A stretch of DNA of 64,000 bases from positions 33,355,191 to 33,419,190 of the forward strand of contig CM072513.1 in NCBI GenBank assembly GCA_036898135.1, in the 5' to 3' direction. This document shows positions 46,925 to 58,557 of this stretch, piece by piece. This DNA is from Oncomelania hupensis (Eukaryota > Mollusca > Gastropoda > Littorinimorpha > Pomatiopsidae). Position 1 is the stretch's first letter. Each line of letters opens with the position of its first letter. The position numbers were made by a program, and so were the translations under genes. The notes beneath the pieces were generated by a model, which had not been told where the DNA came from, did no database searches, and saw only the letters and a list, made by a program, of their open reading frames with translations.

Positions 46925-47103
46925 TTTACAGCGTTTTGCGTTTAAAAGCACTATTTACTCAGCCCCATTTTTACATTAATGTAATTATAACTTTACTCAG
47001 AATGTAAAGTTTCTGGCACACTAGTCCATGAGTGGATGAACCTTATGCAATAGATGGTGTGAAAGAAAAGATTGAAAAGGACCGGCATCACTCTTTCCGA
47101 TGA
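43367..47103. other. Intergenic, densest microsatellite region
   Basis: (AAG)n 43829-43903, (CTT)n 44022-44110, (CAT)n 44130-44160 and 44277-44355, a GGGTAGT-type tandem 44815-44855, (GT)n 44940-45055, (GTT)n 45236-45281 with (CAT)n to 45365, mixed AAG/AGT/GAT 45987-46232, (CAA)n 46879-46924. All long low-complexity frames here are artefacts. No gene supported. Confidence 0.7.
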
Positions 47104-47173
47104 GAGTATAACTGAGGTATAGTCTGTTCACGCACGCATTCTATCGCATGGACTTTAAAGATCCTGACGCTCG
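47104..47173 (+). repeat. Dispersed repeat shared with 13004
   Basis: GCATGGACTTTAAAGATCCT with flanks GAGTATAA and CTGACGCTC repeats the segment at 13004-13074. Here it lies upstream of LINE A; the parent element is unknown. Confidence 0.6.
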
Positions 47174-47289
47174 TGTCCTAGACGGAGTTGAAAAGACCGG
47201 TCGTTCCATTGTGAAAAACCTAGTTCAACGTCCTTATGATCGTTACATGTATTTTCGTGGGCTCGGGCACTGAACAGAATAGACCCAAC

Positions 47290-48136
47290 GTTTCCCGGCA
47301 GGCTAACAGGCGTGATGTCAGCACGGCATAACTGAGCGAAAGTCTTCTACACAGAAGTCACCGGCCACGTGCTCGGGGCCAAGGCGAGCCACGCTGTACC
47401 CGTGGATTTCGGCTGTGGCCAACATCCTGAAGAGGATTGGACCCTGCCAGGTCTTTCTTGCCCAAGACACACCCTATGATGAAAAGAACCACTCACTTCA
47501 TATCGGATTGGTCGTCGCCTGGGTCAACAAGGACCGCGCCTTCCGTTGGTCATGAGGACGGAGGTGATAAGTGTGCTACTGATGGACAACTTAGCAGGAT
47601 CTGCACGAGAGACAATATCGTCATAGAATGTCCTCTAATGTCAGGACCCTAATTGCAGATGGAAAATTAGAAGAACTGGCCCACGAGCTGGACCAATATC
47701 GATGGAACATTTTAGGTGAAATAAGCTGGAAACGCCTAGGTGAAACAACGACCGACAAAGGCCACAAGCTTTATTTCATCGGGAGAGATGACAGGCACGA
47801 ACACGGCGTTGGTTTTCTGGTCCCCGAAGACATTCTAGCCACTGTCATGGGTTGCCTCCCAGTCTCCAGTAGACTCATTACCATCCATCTGAGAGCAGCC
47901 CCCGTCAACATCACCATCATCCAGGCCTATGCGCCAACATCAGAATATGGCGACAGCGAAGTGGAGGATTTCTATGAACATCTACAGGCTATTCTTGACC
48001 AGGTGCCGAAGAAGGACATAGCCATAGTGCAAGGCGAGTACATTACATTACATGATTATTGCTTTAGGTCCAGCGGACTCTTCCGAGCACAAGGCGACTG
48101 GAATGCCAAGGTTGGCCAAGGTGCGCACTGTGGACC
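47290..48136 (+). pseudogene. LINE A 5' part: AP-endonuclease domain
   Basis: Start of the longest LINE A copy, whose pieces continue at 57882-58557 and 59183-60180. The frame from 47628 reads NVRTLIADGKLEELAHEL, then RDDRHEHGVGFLVPEDI, IIQAYAPTSEYGDSEVEDFY and GDWNAKVG, the pattern of apurinic-like endonucleases of non-LTR elements (often mis-annotated as craniofacial development protein 2). The 5' boundary is uncertain. It is interrupted at 48038-48089 by a 52-bp retroposon X tail, then at 48137 by element 2. Not a host gene. Confidence 0.85.
48038..48089 (-). mobile_element. 52-bp retroposon X / LINE B tail insertion
   Basis: Only the last ~32 bp (CTCGGAAGAGTCCGCTGGAC then CTAAAGCAATAA) plus an (ATGTA)n tail. 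It is flanked by an 8-bp duplication CAAGGCGA at 48030-48037 and 48090-48097. This is an extreme 5' truncation, showing that target-primed insertion used this 3' end. Confidence 0.92.
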
Positions 48137-49671
48137 TGTCACGAAGAAAGGGGGTTGGGGGGATGAGGATTAGCTATTATTCCCCCGCACTGTGTTGCCT
48201 CCCTTGTTTAGGCCAACTTGCGGCGACATTCAGGGAAATAATGCTGGGAATACTAAGGAATGATAGAAAGGTAAAAGGCCAGACGAGAAGAATACAAACT
48301 AAGCTAGTAGAGAATTTGAAACAAGGGGAAGTCAGATGTTATAATATAATACTAGGCAATTTATTAAATAGAAGTGGGTCAGGCGTATGAGGTAAGCTTA
48401 AGGCTGAGTCACTGGTAATAGTCTATGAGCGTCCAGAGTATCTTGGAGCTATTCTGGGTTGGCAGTCGGGGGGATACTAGGGCGATTGAGGACTGATGTC
48501 ATCACAAGGCAGGGGGGTATCTGGATTCTTGCGCGTGGCTAGCCAGATTGTCTCAGAATTGTGGTGTGCGCTTGGTGCGCACTTAGCTGCAATAGTGTAG
48601 GGGCGGAGGTTGTCTCTCGGTTCTGGATGGCGATGGTGCAATGTTCCAGGCGGTTAGCGTCAGATGGCCAATGCAGGTCACTGGGTCGGCTTCTTGAGTA
48701 ACAGGGGTGTTGGTGCAAGCGGCCTACGTGGCTGACTGTTAGCAGGTTTTCGGTTCCTACGCTTCTCAGTGACAACCAGTGTGTCTGGGTTGCACGCAGC
48801 GGGTCTTGAGTCTCGTAGCAGCCGGTATAGGAGCCCGTTCTGTAACGAAGTATCCACTCAAGATCAGAGGTGTACACACACTCTGGATGCTGCGCCGGTT
48901 AGCGCGCATGCCAATCAGATTTTCACATTTGGACGCACCGGCCAAGACTTGGCCGGTTCGCTCCAACAGTCCAACAATTGCAACAATGGCTATGGGGCTT
49001 TGGTGGAGTTTACTGGCGGCTGCTAATAAATAATAACTTCGGCGCCTTAAGATGGGGTGATGGACAACAGGGGTAGATAGCTACACAATAAGAACATGGG
49101 AGAAGCAAAAGGGATATTTACAGGACAATGGGGATTATAGGCAAGGGTGCTGTACTGGGGGACTTTAATCTAGGTGGTAGGACAACATGGCATGGGAGAT
49201 TTATACAAGGGTCTAACAGGGAACATACAGGTATAAATACAAACATGGCATGAACAGCAATCAAAATGCAGATAATAGAGACAGGGAATAAAATGCATAC
49301 CACAAGCAACACATCAAGGCAAACCACATACACGAACGTACATATCTACAGGACATACGAACATGTTGGGAAATCGACGGGTGATGGAAATGCTAAATGA
49401 TATAAAGTAAGTTTCCACTCTTACCTTGACCAAGAACGGGTAGAACACAAGAGTATTGCCGAGGCTCAGGGGTCACAACGTGGTGCGGCGTGTCCTCGGC
49501 AGGCAGTTGTTCTTGCTCGGGTTGACGGCTGAAGACTGACCCTTTGGTTTGGCCAGTCTGTGGCTTCAAGGGGCAATTCCCGAGGGGTGGGGCTTACTTG
49601 GCTTGGCCAGCGGGCGAGGAAGTGGAGACGGGACGCAGGCAGCGCCAGAGGTGAATCGTCCGCTCGTGACA
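48137..49671 (-). repeat. 3' LTR of element 2
   Basis: 1535 bp. In plus orientation it starts TGTCACGAAGAAAGG and ends CGCTCGTGACA. A minus-strand AATAAA lies near 48361-48366, and a splice-donor-like AAG/GTAAGAG near 49418-49426. Confidence 0.95.
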
Positions 49672-49686
49672 GAGGCCCCCCCCAAG
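49672..49686 (-). promoter_or_regulatory. Polypurine tract of element 2
   Basis: On the minus strand TTGGGGGGGGCCTC directly precedes the 3' LTR. Confidence 0.7.
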
Positions 49687-49861
49687 GAAAAAGGCGAGGT
49701 CCTCGGCCTCTACTAAGACGCGGCCGATTAGCTCTGGGGTCTGCTGCGGGATGAGATGATGGTGGAGGTGGTCCAGGTGATGCGGGGCGAGACAGGGTTC
49801 CGGGTGGTAGGTGGCGGATGCCCAATGCTGGGGTCCGCGGAGCTGCCGGGTTTCGGCGACG

Positions 49862-51450
49862 GTTAGTGGGTGGCGGCCGGTACGAATTCTGGGGCGTCGG
49901 CCCTCAGTGGGGACTCGGTGGAGTCGGATGCGGGATGGCGGCTGAGGAAGTCCGCTCCGTGATTATCTCTCCCTGGGATGTGCTCAAGCTGGAACGAATA
50001 CGGCCTGGAGCAACAGAGCCCATCTCATCAGCCGGGCGTTGAGAGATTTCGAAGTCGCCAGGAAAGATAGCGGCTGATGGTCGACTTGAACGGTGAAGTG
50101 CGTGCCGTATAAGTACAGCTGAAACTTCTGTACGGCCCAGACGAAGGCGAGGCACTTCTTCTCCGACGTGGCATAGCTCTGTTCCGCCGGCTTCAGCTTC
50201 CGGCTGGCGTATGCGACGGGGAAGAGTGTAGGGGTGTCCGCGGAGTCTCGTTGGAGAAGAACGGCTCCGAGGCCTACGTCGCTGGCGTCCGTGTGCAGGA
50301 CGAAGGGTTGCGCGTGGTTGGGGAGTCGCAAGACTGGCTGCGACGTCAGTTTCTCCTTGAGTTCCTGGAAGGCAGCTTCGCACTGCGGGGTCCAAAGAAC
50401 TCGGTCCGGTGCTGACTTCCGGGTTAGGCTCGATAGTGGTGCGGCGATCCCATTGTACCCTGGTACAAACTTCTGATAAAAGCCGCTCAATCCCAGGAAG
50501 GATTGAACATCCTTCTTAGTCTTGGGGCGGGGCGCGTCCAGAAGGCGCTGGATGGTCTTTTCCAGTGGCCGGAGCTGTCCATGGCTGATGGTGTGGCCAA
50601 AGAATTCGAGTTCCTGGTATCCGAACTGGCATTTGGTCGGTCGGGCGGTGAGACCAGCTTCTCTGAGGCGGCGTAATAGTTGGCGCACCACTCGCAGGTG
50701 CTCCTCCCAGGTTTCCGTGGCTACGAGGATGTCGTCCATGAAGGAATGCAGGGACGAGCAGTGGAGGGGGTCCAGTAGTTTCCGCATCATCGTGCTGAAA
50801 ATGCTCGGGGCATTATGAAGACCAAACGGCAGAACGTTGAACTCATAGTGGACGTCCATGGTACTGAAGGCCAGGTACTGTCGGGAAGAGGGGTGCACCG
50901 GGATCTGATAGAAGCCTTTGCTCAGATCCACTCTGGAGAAGTATCTCGCGGACTGCAGTTTCGCAAACAAGTCCGTTGGGTCGGACATGGGTCCGGGCAC
51001 GAACTGCGTCACGAGGTTGAGCTGTCGGAAATCGATGCAGAGGCGGTGCTCTCCGCTGGGCTTGCGTGATAGCACTACGCCTGCGCTGTTTGGGGAACGG
51101 GATGGAGCGATGACTCCGGCTTGTAGCAGAGCCTCAACTTCCTTCCTCACTACCTGCTGCTGGGATAGCGGGACGGGGTATGGTTTCTGGCGGACGGGTG
51201 TGGAGTCCGTCAGGGTTAGGTGAACTTCTTCGAGATCCGTTCTCCCGGGTACGTCGGTAAGTACTTCCTTGTAGTCGGCTACGATGGAGCGTAGTTGGCG
51301 TTGCTGGCTGGCGGGGAGTGATGGGTCGAGAGATACGTCCCGGAAGGATTCCTTCGCTTGTAGCGGATATTCGGCGACGCCGATTTCTGTCCCATCCACC
51401 TCGACGGCCAGCGCGACCGTAAGTAGCGAGTGGGTATCCGGGGTATGATA
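49862..51450 (-). pseudogene. RT and RNase H of element 2
   Basis: On the minus strand, beginning near THSLLTVALAVEVDG, this has RT motifs VRQKPYPVPLSQQQVV, YFSRVDLSKGFYQIPV, VLPFGLHNAPSIF, SFMDDILVAT and FFGHTISHGQLRP, then RNase H motifs HTDASDVGLGAVLLQRD and VQVDHQPLSFLATS. An apparent one-base gain near 50005 truncates RNase H in frame; the remaining C terminus continues in a neighbouring frame to a stop near 49862. It is joined to the integrase part by another shift near 51447. Confidence 0.92.
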
Positions 51451-54041
51451 TGGTGGGTCCTGGGTTTTCCGTCTACCTCGATGCGGTAGGTGGTTCGGGA
51501 GAGCTTCTCCAGCACCGGGTAGGGTCCTTGCCAAGCGATATCGAGCTTGTTCGTGCCGCTGGGGAGAAGTAGCAGGACCTGGTCTCCTACTTGAAGTTCT
51601 CGGTCGCGGGCGCGGCGATTGTGATATCGGGCCTGTCTCTCTCTCGCCTTCTTCAGGTTGGCGGAGGCGGCTTTCCATGTGGCCTTGAGGGTCTCCTGGA
51701 GCTTGGTGACATACATCGTAGCATCGACCGGTGCCTCGTCTAGCTTGGCGTCGGTCCAGCTGCGTCGCAAGGCAGCTAGGGGTCCAGAGAGGGGTCTCCC
51801 AAAAAGCAACGTGGAAGGGGTGTATCCGGTGGAGGTGTGTGGAGTCTCCCGGTACGCGAAGAGCGCTGACGTGACGTAGGTGTCCCACGCGGTAGGTTGG
51901 TCGTCGGCGATCTTCCGTATGATCAAGATGAGCGTCCCATTCAGGCGCTCGACCTGTCCGTTGCTAGCGGGGTGGTAGGGTGGAGTGCGGATGTGCCGGA
52001 TGCGTAGCAGATGGAAGACTTCCTGCATCCGTCTCCCTGTGAACTGTGACCCGTTGTCGGTCAGGATGCTTTCCGGGAATCCGACTCGCGTGAAGATAGT
52101 GACGAGCGCATCGGCGACTCGGGCGGCGTCGATCTTCGGCAGGGGAACGGCCTCACACCACATGGAGCATGCGTCGACTAGGGTGAGCAGATACTGGTTC
52201 CGCTTCTTGGTCCGCGGAAGGGGTCCAACTATGTCGACGGCTACTCGTTGGAAAGGCGTTCCTACGACGACGGTGGGGCTGATGGTTACCGGTACAGTAT
52301 GATGGCGGGGTGAGAATCGTTGGCACTGGCGGCAGGACTTGACGTAGCGTTTCACGTCTTCGGTCATCCCGGGCCAGTGGTACTGCGCGCTGATTCGCAG
52401 GGCGGTTGCTCCTATCCCCATGTGACCACTTAGGGGCATGCTGTGGCCAAGTTCCAGGACTTGGGGGCGAAGGGTCGCGGGTACGACTAGCTGTGAGTGG
52501 TCGTCCTTCTGACGGTACAAGAGTCCGTCCTCGACGTAAAAGTCCCCGGTCTTGGGTGGAGTGCGTGCGGCGGGTAGCTTCCCGTAGCACTTGCGCAGGG
52601 CGGCGTCTTCTTCCTGGGCTTTCCGGATTTGTCCCGGCATCTGGTTGGGTATCGGTGGTGGGGTTGCGGCTGATTTCGTTTGGGCGCGCGTCTGGACGGC
52701 GGCCATCGACTCCACAGGCTGGGGCGGCATTCCCAAGAAGACATAACGGCATCCTAGAATCAAGTCATAGAGGGGCTGGTCCATCACGGCGGCTTGGATG
52801 GATCCCGTGACGTAGCGGCTTGTGACGTTGATCCGGGCGATAGGGAGCGTGGTGCTGGGCTGTGACGCGTCGGCCAGCTTCAGGGTGATCGTTTCGCCGG
52901 TCAGATCTTGGTCCCTGATCAGCGAGCGGCGGACGACGGCGTCGAATGTTAGACCGGTGTCGTAGAGGCAGTGTGCGGGGTGGTCATTTACTGTCACCTG
53001 CTCGGTGACGGCCGGGCGGTCGGTGGGAGTGACGACGGGTGTTACCGGGTTCCCGTCGGGAGTAACTTGGCGTAGGGCCAACACAGTTCCTTGTTTGCGA
53101 CGCTGGTCGCTGAGGCGGCGAAAACACTTTTCCCGGGTGTGTCCTCGGCGCTGGCAGTAGCCGCAGTAGAGCTCTCCGCTCCGCTTCCCAGGCTCTGCTC
53201 CGGGGTTTGGGCGTCCTTTAGGCGGGGGTGGATGGTTGTTCGCTGGCGGGACGGGCCGGCGAGGTTGCTGGCGGGTATCTGGTGACGAGGGCGCTAGGGG
53301 TTCCCGGCGAGGCTGTCGGTCGTCTGGGTGGGCGGTCAGGTAGCGGTCCGCGACTATTATGAGATCCTCCAAGCGGGCGGCTCCCTGTTCGGCGGCGAAG
53401 GTCCGAAGTTCCCCTGGCATGGTTCCTTTGAGTTGCTCGGCTAGCATCAGTTCGAGCAGTCCGTCGTAAGTCTTGGGCTCGTCCGTCTGCTCGATCCACT
53501 TGTCCCGTAGAGTGGCTAGCCGGTCGGCGAACTGAGTGAATTTCTCTCCATTCTCTCTCCGGGAGCTACGGAAGCTCTTCCGGTAGTGTTCGCCGGAAAG
53601 TTCGAATCCGTGGAGCAGCGCTTTCTTTAGGGCGGGGTAGTCGCCCTCCTCGGCAGTCGGAGTCTTGGCGAGGATTTCGTAGGCCTTCCCCTTTAGGCCG
53701 TGGCTGAGTTTCCTGTACCAGTATTGCTGGTCGAGTTGGTTTTCTGCCGCGACTCGCTCGAATCGGGCGAGGTAGACCTCTATAGATTCATCGCGCTCGA
53801 CGAAAGGGTCCAGGGTGAAGTTCATCCCCGGGATCGGCGGGATGACTGCGGGAGTGCCGGCGCTGGCGGTGGAGCTGGATGCGCTGAGGATGAAGTCGTC
53901 GCTCGCGGGCGACCCGAGGCCTAGCTCGCGGCGCTCGCGCTCGAGCTGGAGTAGCTCTCGGCGCCTCTCGAGCTCCTTGTCTCTCGCCTTCTCGGCGCGC
54001 GCGGCGGCTCTCTCCTCCTCCTCTATCCTCTCCTTCGCCTC
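51440..54041 (-). pseudogene. Gag C-terminal, zinc knuckle, protease and integrase of element 2
   Basis: Minus-strand frame continuing gag from the far side of the solo LTR. It has capsid-like GEHYRKSFRSSRRENGEKF and TQFADRLATLRDKWIEQ, a zinc knuckle CGYCQRRGHTREKC near 53124-53165, protease CLYDTGLTFDAVV, integrase finger CRQCQRF, core motifs VDIVGPLP, TDNGSQF and NGQVERLNG with D-35-E spacing, and a GPY module (WQGPYPV). Here gag and pol share one frame through the knuckle and protease, unlike element 1. Relative to element 1 a short segment after THHI is missing near 51447, shifting the frame into RT. Confidence 0.93.
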
Positions 54042-55590
54042 TGTGACAGTCGGACTTTGACCTCTGGCCCTGCTCCCCACCACTCTCCCCCCTATTCGCA
54101 CTCTGGCCCTGTTCTCAACCATCTCTCCTCGATTCGCCCGCTGGCTCAGCATTCTAAGCCCCGCCCCTCCGGGCTGTCCCCCGCGATTTCGGATGAGACC
54201 CGGGGATGCTCAAGTTAGTCTACTGCTTCAAGCCCAGCCGAGAACACCGTTTGCTCCGAGGACACGTTGCCCAGCTTTGCGACCCCTGAACCTCGCCAAT
54301 ATTCTCGTGTTTCTGCCCGTTCTCTGGTCCAGGTAAGAGTGGAGACTTATTTCAATATCATTTAACATTCCCATCACCCGTCGAATTCCCTACATGTTCG
54401 TATGTCTTGTAGATATTTACGTCCATGTCTGTGATTTGTCCTGATGTATGGTTTATGATATGTATTTTGCCTCATGTATCCAATGTTTATAGTCTGATTG
54501 TTGCACTTGCCATGCTTGCGTTTATACATGTATTGCCCCCTGCCTAGATCCTTGTATAAATCCCCCATGCCTTGTTGCCCATTCTTTAGACTATAACCCC
54601 CCATTGCTCATAATCTCCATGATCCTGTATTTCCACCCTTTGTCTCTCCCCTGATCCTAGTATGTAAATATCCACCCCCGATGTCCATCACCCCTTCTCA
54701 GGCGCCGAACCTCATATACTTTAGCGGCCGCCAGTGAATTCTCACAAACCCCTGTAGCCATTATTGTCATAAATAGGCAGTGGAAAACGCCGGTCAGTCT
54801 TGACCCGGCTTTTCCACAATTCAAATCTGATCTGGCATGCGCACCGAATGGAGCAGCATCCAGAGCGTGTATGCACCTCTGATGCTGAGCATGATTCTTT
54901 TCAGAACGGGTTTTTGTGAGGGCTATTGAGAGACTCCACGCCGCGTGCAGCCCTATCTTCTGGCTGTCACTGATGACGCGTGACGCATGACCACCGGCCA
55001 ATACACTTGCCGGTCCGCCCCAGCTAACTGTTGCACAACCAGCGCGACCCAGTGACCCGCATTGGGCCACCCCAGCGAAGCCACTGTCCAAGTTACGACA
55101 CAGCCCATCCAGTCACCGGAGGCACCCACCGCCCACGCATCTCGAAGATAAGTGCGCTCCTGGCGCAACCACAACTCGGCGTGTATCTGAATACCCACGC
55201 TAAGACTATCCAGCCACCTAGTGTCATATGATGAAATCGGCCCATATTCGCCCCAGTGACATTTAAACAGATAAACCCGAATTACTCCCAGATACCCTGG
55301 ACTACATCAGACTCATGCTAGTGAACCAGTTAAAACCCAGCCTACCAGTGGACCTACACTCAGTTAATAAATTATCGTATATTATACTCCAACACCAGTC
55401 TCCCCTTGTCGAGCCCTATACTAGTTAAGTCTGTACGCCTCTCGTCTGTCTTCAACCTACCTATCATTCTTTAGTATTCCCAGCGTTATTCACTTGAAGG
55501 TCACCGCACGTTAACCTAGGACAAGGAGGTAACACAGCGCGGGTGAATAACTGCTTACCCTCATTCCCCCAACCCCCTATATTCGTGACA
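54042..55590 (+). mobile_element. Solo LTR inserted in gag of element 2
   Basis: 1549 bp with a perfect 5-bp target duplication GCCTC at 54037-54041 and 55591-55595. It starts TGTGACAGTCGGAC and ends ATTCGTGACA. It is homologous to the element 2 LTR but diverged, and lies in the opposite orientation to the host element; an AATAAA at 55366-55371 on the plus strand supports its direction. A conserved donor-like CCAG/GTAAGAGTGG lies near 54328-54342. An open frame starting at 54152 wrongly includes its first bases. Confidence 0.93.
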
Positions 55591-55937
55591 GCCTCCTCTC
55601 TCCTCCGTGCGGCGACTCTCTCCTCCTCGGCTATCCTCTCCTTCTCCTCCTCTCGCCTCCGTGTTACTGCTCTCTCTTCCTCCTCTCTCTTCCGTGCGGC
55701 GACTCTCTCCTCCTCTGCGACTCTATCTTTCTCCTCCTCCTTCTTCCGTGTTGCCGCTCTCTCTTCCTCCTCCCTCTTCGCCTCCCGTTCTTTAGCCCTC
55801 TCCTCTCTCTTCAATTTCTCCTCGGCAACGTCCGCATCCACGTTGGTGAGGACATAATCCTTGAGCTCAGTGCCGGCGAGCCCTAAGCTCTCGCCAATAC
55901 CCTTGTACTTGAGGGCGAGTTCTCCCCGGTCGGCCAT
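55591..55937 (-). pseudogene. Gag N terminus of element 2
   Basis: Start codon at 55937 (MADRGELALKYKGIGESLGL), followed by a long E/K/R coiled coil made of repeats like AARKREEEERAVTRRREEE. The frame runs into the solo LTR at 55590 and stops shortly after, so Gag is interrupted about 115 residues in. Confidence 0.9.
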
Positions 55938-56320
55938 GGTAAGAGAAGCGACTTACCTCAAAAGGTCCTAACCGTGATGAAGGGGCGCTCACAAGGGGGT
56001 ACACTGACAGCAAACAAGGGCGGGCTGGAATGAACTAAGATGAAATGGCACAAGGGCGAATACAACACAACAGGGACACAGAGACAACAAGCAATCAATC
56101 AACGCATAAAAAATGAATGCAAGAAAAACCTCTGCGTACCACCACAATTCTGGAGTGCCAGTAAGGGACCTATGGGCTATGCTATACACTACTAGGCTAG
56201 GGGGCTAGGTCCTATCCCTACTGGGGCTGGGGTGGAAAGCTAGGTTTTTTGTCTCATTGGGTGGGGGTGGAAATCTAAGTCTTTTGTCTCATCGGGTGGG
56301 GTTAGAAATCTAAGTCTTTT

Positions 56321-56338
56321 GTCTCGTCGGGGTCGCCA
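56321..56338 (-). promoter_or_regulatory. Candidate primer-binding site of element 2
   Basis: On minus, TGGCGACCCCGACGAGAC begins 7 nt after the 5' LTR, as in element 1; tRNA not identified. Confidence 0.65.
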
Positions 56339-56345
56339 AAATTAA

Positions 56346-57881
56346 TGTCACGAAGAAAGGGGGTTGGGGGGGATGAGGATTAGCTATTATTCCCCCTGTG
56401 TTGCCTCCCTTGTTTAGGCCAACTTGCGGCGACATTCAGGGAAATAATGCTGGGAATACTAAGGAATGATAGAAAGGTAAAAGGCCAGACGAGAAGAATA
56501 CAAACTAAGCTAGTAGAGAATTTGAAACAAGGGGAAGTCAGATGTTATAATATAATACTAGGCAATTTATTAAATAGAAGTGGGTCAGGCGTATGAGGTA
56601 AGCTTAAGGCTGAGTCACTGGTAATAGTCTATGAGCGTCCAGAGTATCTTGGAGCTATTCTGGGTTGGCAGTCGGGGGGATACTAGGGCGATTGAGGACT
56701 GATGTTATCACAAGGCAGGGGGGTATCTGGATTCTTGCGCGTGGCTAGCCAGATTGTCTCAGAATTGTGGTGTGCGCTTGGTGCGCACTTAGCTGCAATA
56801 GTGTAGGGGCGGAGGTTGTCTCTCGGTTCTGGATGGCGATGGTGCAATGTTCCAGGCGGTTAGCGTCAGATGGCCAATGCAGGTCACTGGGTCGGCTTCT
56901 TGAGTAACAGGGGTGTTGGTGCAAGCGGCCTACGTGGCTGACCGTTAGCAGGTTTTCGGTTCCTACGCTTCTCAGTGACAACCAGTGTGTCTGGGTTGCA
57001 CGCAGCGGGTCTTGAGTCTCGTAGCAGCCGGTATAGGAGCCCGTTCTGTAACGAAGTATCGACTCAAGATCAGAGGTGTACACACACTCTGGATGCTGCG
57101 CCGGTTAGCGCGCATGCCAATCAGATTTTCACATTTGGACGCACCGGCCAAGACTTGGCCGGTTCGCTCCAACAGTCCAACAATTGCAACAATGGCTATG
57201 GGGCTTTGGTGGAGTTTACTGGCGGCCGCTAATAAATAATAACTTCGGCGCCTTAAGATGGGGTGATGGACAACAGGGGTAGATAGCTACACAATAAGAA
57301 CATGGGAGAAGCAAAAGGGATAATTACAGGACAATGGGGATTATAGGCAAGGGTGCTGTACTGGGGGACTTTAATCTAGGTGGTAGGACAACATGGCATG
57401 GGAGATTTATACAAGGGTCTAGCAGGGAACATACAGGTATAAATACAAACATGGCATGAACAGCAATCAAAATGCAGATAATAGAGACAGGGAATAAAAT
57501 GCATACCACAAGCAACACATCAACTAAGGCAAACCACATACACGAACGTACATATCTACAGGACATACGAACGTGTTGGGAAATCGACGGGTGATGGAAA
57601 TGCTAAATGATATAAAGTAAGTTTCCACTCTTACCTTGACCAAGAACGGGTAGTACACAATAGTATTGCCGAGGCTCAGGGGTCACAACGTGGTGCGGCG
57701 TGTCCTCGGCAGGCAGTTGTTCTTGCTCAGTCTTACGGCTGAAGACTGACCCTTTGGTTTGGCCAGTCTGTGGCTTCAAGGGGCAATTCCCGAGGGGCGG
57801 GGCTTAGTTGGCTTGGCCAGCGGGCGAGGAAGTGGAGACGGGACGCAGGCAGCGCCAGAGGTGAATCGTCCGCTCGTGACA
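56346..57881 (-). repeat. 5' LTR of element 2
   Basis: 1536 bp, differing from the 3' LTR at a handful of scattered sites and small indels (for example extra CTA near 57523 and a 4-bp loss near 56396). Confidence 0.95.
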
Positions 57882-58557
57882 GGACCCCACTGCCACAACA
57901 AGACAAATGACAAGGGTCTGAGACTCTTGGAGTTTGCCAGATACAACAATCTGATACTGGCAAACACGCTTTGTCTTCACAAAAAATCCAGACGATGGAC
58001 ATGGCACAGTCCCAGCGGGGTGCATCACAACCAGATTGACGCATCATGGTCAAGAAACGCTTCAGATCAAGCATCAACATTGGCAAGACACGCACTTTTC
58101 CAGGAGCAGATATCGGAAGTGACCACGTTCTCGTGATGATGTCCTTCCGGCTCCACTTGAAGAGAATAAACACAGCAAAGTGCACCAGACTGATGTTCGA
58201 CCTGAACAAAATGCAAGACCGGGAGATGGTAGAAATACTCCAAGCCATAATTGGAGGAAAATTTGCACCACTGGTCATTTTGGGAGCTGGTGACGTAGAT
58301 TTCAATACCTTGACCACAACCTTCAACTCAGCTGTGACAGATGCCGCCACTGAGATCTTTTACAAGCACTGCCCAAAGAAGAAATCGTGGATCACACCTG
58401 AACTTTTGAACCTGTGTGATAAACGAAGAGAGAAGTACCACTGAACAGATTTTCAACGTCTGAATAATCTGCGAAAAAATACCATCATGTGTTTGTAGAT
58501 TTCCAGAAAGCACTTGGCTGTGTCTAGCGTGCAGCTCTGTGGGCAACATCAGCCCTA
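57882..58557 (+). pseudogene. LINE A middle part: end of endonuclease, linker, start of RT
   Basis: Continues LINE A after element 2: KTNDKGLRLLEFARYNNLIL, then after a frame change near 58045 the motif GADIGSDHVLVMMSF (endonuclease SDH), and TPELLNLCDKRREKY. After a stop at 58442 the RT fragment DFQKALGC..RAALWAT is readable near 58500-58545. Interrupted at 58558 by a solo LTR. Confidence 0.85.

Larger units (their letters stand above)
48137..57881 (-). mobile_element. Gmr1-like Ty3/gypsy retrotransposon (element 2), broken
   Basis: Minus-strand element with LTRs of 1535 and 1536 bp and a 5-bp target duplication GGACC at 48132-48136 and 57882-57886, inserted in the endonuclease domain of LINE A. 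Order is again gag, zinc knuckle, protease, integrase, RT, RNase H. Its LTRs differ by roughly 1% by eye, so it is older than element 1. It carries a solo LTR in gag (54042-55590), a frame break after the integrase C terminus (~51447) and another in RNase H (~50005). It is therefore not expected to be autonomous. LTR and protein sequences differ clearly from element 1, so it is a separate subfamily. Confidence 0.96.

Noticed and set aside
47628..48173. Possible host gene similar to craniofacial development protein 2
   Set aside because: Such names usually reflect the endonuclease of non-LTR elements. Here the same copy continues into an RT domain with a simple-repeat tail, and it has many frame breaks.
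48539..49033. Open frames in the element 2 LTRs, repeated at 56745-57239
   Set aside because: They recur only because the LTR recurs, overlap each other in several frames, and have no domain.
54042..54152. Gag of element 2 starting at 54152
   Set aside because: The first part of that open frame lies in the inserted solo LTR; the true Gag start is at 55937.
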